This document shows positions 7,128-9,943 of a stretch of DNA of 9,943 nt, one piece after another. Every line of letters starts with the position of its first letter. The stretch's first letter is position 1. A program made the position numbers and the translations under genes. The notes under the pieces are model-generated. The model did not search any database, was not told where the DNA came from, and saw only the letters and a list, made by a program, of their open reading frames with translations. This DNA is from DATDOO01 sp035293245 (lineage in GTDB: Bacteria > Pseudomonadota > Gammaproteobacteria > Methylococcales > Methylococcaceae). The stretch covers positions 1-9,943 of the forward strand of contig DATDOO010000189.1 in assembly GCA_035293245.1 (NCBI GenBank), read 5' to 3'.

Positions 7128-7571
7128 ATGGGCTATGAAATGATGGCTGGATTTGATTCCGGCGATGCCAGCCTGGGCGGCCTGTTTTTCAGCGCTTTCG
7201 TCTCGGCGACTCTGGCCCCCGGCGGTTCCGAAGCGGTGCTCGCTTACCTGTTGAGCCGGCATGAAATTGCCGTGCCGTGGCTGCTCGGGGCAGCTACTTT
7301 GGGCAATGTACTCGGAGCGTCGACGACTTGGGGCCTGGGCTTCCTGGCTGCGCGGAGAGTGGGTGCAACGCTTTCCGGCAAGCACGCCAAAGCGCTGGAA
7401 TCGGCGCGGCGCTGGGGTGTACCGCTACTGCTGTTTTCCTGGCTGCCGCTGGTCGGCGACGGCTTCTGTTTTGCCGCGGGCTGGCTGCGAATGTCTTTCC
7501 CCGCCTCCGTCGCCGCGATCGCCGTGGGAAAGTTCGCCCGCTACGGCGTGATCGTCTTTTTATTCGGTTGA
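7128..7571 (+). CDS. yqaA: YqaA-type small membrane protein, DedA/SNARE-associated-like
   Basis: A 147-residue integral membrane protein matching the YqaA family (about 142 residues in E. coli). Family marks are FFSAFVSATLAPGGSEAVLA (residues 20-39, with the PGGSE turn) and GNVLGASTTWGLG (59-71). Further marks are LLFSWLPLVGDGFCFAAGWL (101-120) and VGKFARYG near the C-terminus. It is related to the DedA superfamily of inner-membrane proteins, some of which are lipid flippases or scramblases; the role of YqaA itself is not established. There are about four membrane or re-entrant segments. The ATG at 7128 is chosen because GGGAGGG lies six bases upstream. The gene follows the copper operon on the same strand but behind its terminator. 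No separate promoter is evident, so expression probably needs read-through or a promoter inside the cupredoxin gene. It ends nine bases from the convergent ygiQ stop. Confidence 0.9.
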   Translation: MGYEMMAGFDSGDASLGGLFFSAFVSATLAPGGSEAVLAYLLSRHEIAVPWLLGAATLGNVLGASTTWGLGFLAARRVGATLSGKHAKALESARRWGVPLLLFSWLPLVGDGFCFAAGWLRMSFPASVAAIAVGKFARYGVIVFLFG

Positions 7572-7580
7572 TTCATCGGC

Positions 7581-9683
7581 TTATTTGCGCAACGTGCCAC
7601 GCGTGGCACCTTTTTTTGCGCCGGTAGCGTCCCGAAGGGCAGTCGGCTGCCAAGAGGGCACCAAATGGTGTTTACCGTTGCCGATCAGATCGGCGCGGCC
7701 CATTTTCTTCAGTGCTTCCCGTAGCATGGGCCAGTTTTCCGGATCGTGGTAGCGCAGGAAGGCTTTGTGCAGGCGGCGCTGCTTCAGGTTGCGCGGCACG
7801 AACACCGTTTCGCTGTTGCGGCTGACTTTGCGTAACGGGTTCTTGCCGGAGTGGTACATGGCGGTGGCGGTAGCCATGGGGGAGGGGAGAAAGGCCTGCA
7901 CCTGGTCGGGGCGGAAACCGTTCCTTTTGAGCCACAAGGCCAGATTGAGCATGTCCTCGTCCGTTGTGCCCGGGTGGGCGGCGATGAAATAAGGTATTAG
8001 ATACTGCTCCTTGCCGGCTTCCTTCGAATATTTATCGAACAGCACCTTGAAACGTTCGTAAGTGCCGATGCCGGGTTTCATCATTTTGCCCAGCGGCCCG
8101 GGTTCGGTGTGCTCCGGCGCGATCTTGAGATATCCGCCCACATGGTGGGTGACCAGTTCCCTGATGTATTCGGGCGATTTCACCGCCAGGTCGTAGCGCA
8201 GCCCGGAGCCGATGGTGATTTTCTTCACGCCGGACAGACTGCGGGCGCGGCGGTAGAGCTTGATGAGCGGGCCGTGGTCGGTGTTCAGGTTTTGGCATAC
8301 GTCCGGATAGACGCAGGACGGCTTGCGGCAGGCAGCCTCGATTTCCCGCGACTTGCAAGCCAGGCGGTACATGTTGGCGGTAGGGCCGCCCAGGTCGGAA
8401 ATATGCCCGGTGAAGGCCGGGGACGTGTCGCGGATGGCTTCGATCTCGCGGATGATCGAGTCTTCCGAGCGGCTCTGGATGATGCGCCCTTCGTGCTCGG
8501 TAATGGAACAGAACGTGCAGCCGCCGAAACAGCCGCGCATGATGGTCACCGAGTGCTGGATCATCTCGAAGGCCGGGATTTTCGCTGCGCCGTAAGCACG
8601 GTGCGGCAGGCGCGAGTAGGGCAGGGCGTAGACCTGGTCCATTTCCGCCGTGGTCAGGGGAATAGGCGGTGGATTGAGCCATACGTCCCGGTCGCCGTGG
8701 CGCTGAATCAGGGCGCGGGCGTTGCCGGGGTTGGTTTCCCCGTGCAGCAGGCGGGATGCATGGGCGTAAAGTACCGGATCGGCTTTAACCTGTTCGTAAC
8801 CGGGCAGGCGAATGACGGTGGCGGCGGGGAGCCGCCGCCTGGGATTGGAGAGCTTCGCTCCGTCTCCTTCCTCTACCGTAGGTTGGGTTAGGCGTTCTCG
8901 CCGTAACCCACCGTCACCGCTAACCCAACCTGCATCGTAAGGGTTGGGGCGTTCGACTACCACGCCCGCCATGTCCATCGACGACGAGTCGATTTCCGTC
9001 CAGCCTTCCGGCACGCCTTTGCGCAGGTACGCCGTGCCGCGCAAATCGGTGATTTCCTGGATGGATTCGCCCTTGGCCAGGCGGTGCGCCAGTTCCACCA
9101 CGGCACGTTCGGCGTTGCCGTAAATCAGGATATCGGCTTTGGCGTCCACCAGCACCGACCGACGCACCGTGTCGGACCAGTAGTCGTAGTGGGCGATCCG
9201 GCGCAAGGAGGCTTCGATGCCGCCCAGCACGACGGGCACCTCCCGGTAGGCTTCCCGGCAGCGTTGGGCATAGGCCAGCACGCAGCGATCCGGGCGCTTG
9301 TCCGGCAGGCCGTCCGGGGTGTAGGCGTCGTTGGAGCGGATGCGCTTGTCGGACGTGTAGCGGTTGACCATGGAGTCCATGTTGCCGCCGGTGACGCCGA
9401 AGAACAGGTTGGGTCTGCCCAGCCTGCGGAAGTCTTCCGCCGAGTGCCAGTCCGGCTGGGCAAGGAGGCCGACGCGGAAGCCCTGCGCTTCCAGCAGCCG
9501 GCCTACCAGGGCCATGCCGAAGCTGGGGTGGTCCACATAAGCGTCGCCGCTGACGATGACGACGTCGCAGGAATCCCAGCCCAGTTCGTCCATTTCGGCG
9601 CGGGACATGGGCAGTTGTGGGGCGACGCCGAAGCGTTTGGCCCAGTAAGGGCGATAGGAGAACAGGTCGCGGGCAGTGTGCAT
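7581..9683 (-). CDS. ygiQ: YgiQ family (UPF0313) radical SAM protein
   Basis: A 700-residue protein matching YgiQ nearly end to end (E. coli YgiQ is about 739 residues). The N-terminal domain carries the family signatures DELGWDSCDVVIVSGDAYVD (residues 32-51), FFGVTGGNMDSMVNRYTSD (94-112) and LGGIEASLRRIAHYDYWSDT (153-172). The radical SAM [4Fe-4S] ligands are C385, C389 and C392 in the family's CxxxCxxC spacing (MRGCFGGCTFC). ISDLGGPTANMY and HHVGGYLKIAPEHTE mark the catalytic barrel. The protein should bind a 4Fe-4S cluster and S-adenosylmethionine; the reaction is unknown. Residues 251-269, in the linker between NPY (247-249) and RLPGYEQVK (292-300), are encoded by a palindromic repeat. 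That linker is variable in the family as I recall it, so function is probably kept. The ATG at 9681-9683 fits the family N-terminus (RDLFSYRPYW) but has no Shine-Dalgarno; another repeat ends 11 bases upstream. Confidence 0.95.
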   Translation of the reverse strand: MHTARDLFSYRPYWAKRFGVAPQLPMSRAEMDELGWDSCDVVIVSGDAYVDHPSFGMALVGRLLEAQGFRVGLLAQPDWHSAEDFRRLGRPNLFFGVTGGNMDSMVNRYTSDKRIRSNDAYTPDGLPDKRPDRCVLAYAQRCREAYREVPVVLGGIEASLRRIAHYDYWSDTVRRSVLVDAKADILIYGNAERAVVELAHRLAKGESIQEITDLRGTAYLRKGVPEGWTEIDSSSMDMAGVVVERPNPYDAGWVSGDGGLRRERLTQPTVEEGDGAKLSNPRRRLPAATVIRLPGYEQVKADPVLYAHASRLLHGETNPGNARALIQRHGDRDVWLNPPPIPLTTAEMDQVYALPYSRLPHRAYGAAKIPAFEMIQHSVTIMRGCFGGCTFCSITEHEGRIIQSRSEDSIIREIEAIRDTSPAFTGHISDLGGPTANMYRLACKSREIEAACRKPSCVYPDVCQNLNTDHGPLIKLYRRARSLSGVKKITIGSGLRYDLAVKSPEYIRELVTHHVGGYLKIAPEHTEPGPLGKMMKPGIGTYERFKVLFDKYSKEAGKEQYLIPYFIAAHPGTTDEDMLNLALWLKRNGFRPDQVQAFLPSPMATATAMYHSGKNPLRKVSRNSETVFVPRNLKQRRLHKAFLRYHDPENWPMLREALKKMGRADLIGNGKHHLVPSWQPTALRDATGAKKGATRGTLRK
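7594..7617 (+). terminator. Intrinsic terminator of yqaA, located within the 3' end of ygiQ
   Basis: The perfect palindrome GTGCCACGCGTGGCAC (7594-7609) is followed by C and seven T residues (7611-7617) on the plus strand. It lies 22 bases after the yqaA stop. It is wholly inside the convergent ygiQ reading frame, where it encodes part of the C-terminal KKGATRGTLRK. Confidence 0.8.
8878..8933. repeat. GGGTTA-type palindromic repeat inside ygiQ
   Basis: The ends GTAGGTTGGGTTAG (8878-8891) and CTAACCCAACCTGC (8920-8933) are inverted repeats agreeing at 13 of 14 positions. An inner hairpin is formed by GGTTGGGTTA-GGCG (8881-8894) with CGCC-G-TAACCCACC (8899-8912) around TTCT. It resembles the GTAGGTTGGGTTA...TAACCCAACCTAC interspersed palindromes known from many bacteria. 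It is read through in frame by ygiQ as residues 251-269. No second copy was seen in the window. Confidence 0.75.
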
Positions 9684-9694
9684 GCTGGAGTTGG

Positions 9695-9759
9695 TTGTAG
9701 GGGCGAACTTGTTCGCCCGGTGTTCGGCGTCGCCGAGGTGAACGAGTTCGCCCCTACAA
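9695..9759. repeat. REP-like inverted repeat between pgm and ygiQ
   Basis: Arms of 23 bases at 9695-9717 (TTGTAGGGGCGAACTTGTTC, then GCC) and 9737-9759 agree at 21 of 23 positions when inverted. Both mismatches would be G-U pairs in RNA. The centre holds a second small palindrome, TCGGCGTCGCCGA (9724-9736). This is the common type of intergenic palindrome with GTAGGGGCGAA...TTCGCCCCTAC ends. It starts 12 bases upstream of the ygiQ ATG and 20 bases downstream of the pgm stop, so it could act as a partial terminator or mRNA-stabilising hairpin between the two genes. Confidence 0.8.
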
Positions 9760-9779
9760 GGTTCCTGGGCGAAAAGGAA

Positions 9780-9941
9780 TCAGGTGATGACCGAAGGGGC
9801 GTCCCTGCCGGACCGCACGCGGATTTCCGCCAGTTGTTCGGCTATGGCGATCAGCTCGCCCAGCGCCTCCTGGGTGTCCTGGTTGTGACGTGCCGGATCG
9901 GCTTCGTAGCGCTCCAGGTAAACCCGCAGGGTCGCCCCCGC
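9780..9941 (-). CDS. pgm: Phosphoglucomutase, C-terminal end only
   Basis: The last 53 codons and stop of a gene running off the right edge on the minus strand; two more bases of a preceding codon (9942-9943) are visible. The reading frame gives AGATLRVYLERYEADPARHN, then a helix-rich LGELIAIAEQLAEI segment, ending in PSVIT. From memory this matches the C-terminus of alpha-D-glucose phosphate-specific phosphoglucomutases (GATLRVYIE near the phosphate-binding loop, ending EPSVIT or EPTVIT). These enzymes interconvert glucose-1-phosphate and glucose-6-phosphate for glycogen and sugar-nucleotide metabolism. The catalytic serine and metal site lie outside the window. The frame is sure; a different phosphohexomutase is less likely. 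Confidence 0.75.
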   Translation of the reverse strand, partial: AGATLRVYLERYEADPARHNQDTQEALGELIAIAEQLAEIRVRSGRDAPSVIT

Positions 9942-9943
9942 CG

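Noticed and set aside
6081..7385. 434-codon minus-strand open frame across the cupredoxin gene and terminator
   Set aside because: It spans a clear terminator and two well-supported genes, and its composition is that of a shadow frame.
8820..8839. GC-rich inverted repeat next to the ygiQ repeat (GGCGGCG and CGCCGCC)
   Set aside because: It is short and made of simple GGC/GCC runs encoding Pro-Arg and Ala-Ala codons. This is expected by chance in high-GC coding DNA, and it does not match the neighbouring element.

Overview
The window reads as high-GC proteobacterial chromosome. YgiQ and YqaA have clear gammaproteobacterial relatives. The copper-protein cluster and the two kinds of palindromic repeat would fit a methanotroph-like or related gammaproteobacterium. 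That placement is inference; no 16S or pmo/amo gene is present.

Layout, left to right. (1) Positions 2-3619, plus strand: the 3' part of an RND membrane-fusion protein, then a complete HAE-type RND pump of 1014 residues. (2) Positions 3620-3777: a 158-base leader with a small hairpin and a weak extended -10 candidate. (3) Positions 3778-7076, plus strand: three tightly packed genes that look like one operon. They encode a small exported protein whose predicted mature N-terminus is histidine, a two-domain multicopper oxidase, and a cupredoxin with a His/Met-rich N-terminus. All three carry a signal peptide and a C-terminal membrane segment, so they should sit on the periplasmic face of the inner membrane. 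A strong intrinsic terminator ends the operon at 7099-7127. (4) Positions 7128-7571, plus strand: yqaA, a small DedA/SNARE-associated-type membrane protein. Its Shine-Dalgarno sequence is the 3' arm of the preceding terminator. (5) Positions 7581-9683, minus strand: ygiQ, a radical SAM protein, convergent with yqaA. It carries a GGGTTA-type palindromic repeat in frame. (6) Positions 9684-9779: a short gap mostly filled by a second, unrelated palindromic repeat. (7) Positions 9780-9941, minus strand: the last 53 codons of a probable phosphoglucomutase.

The most interesting unit is 3778-7076. A possible N-terminal copper site, a multicopper oxidase with its type 1 copper in the first domain, and a type 1 cupredoxin are all tethered to the same membrane. 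This suggests a copper-handling or electron-relay module. The substrate and physiological role cannot be read from the sequence. The adjacent RND pump is of the drug/solvent type rather than the metal type, so it is probably unrelated. No CRISPR array, transposase, tRNA or rRNA was seen, and no gap exceeds 300 bases.
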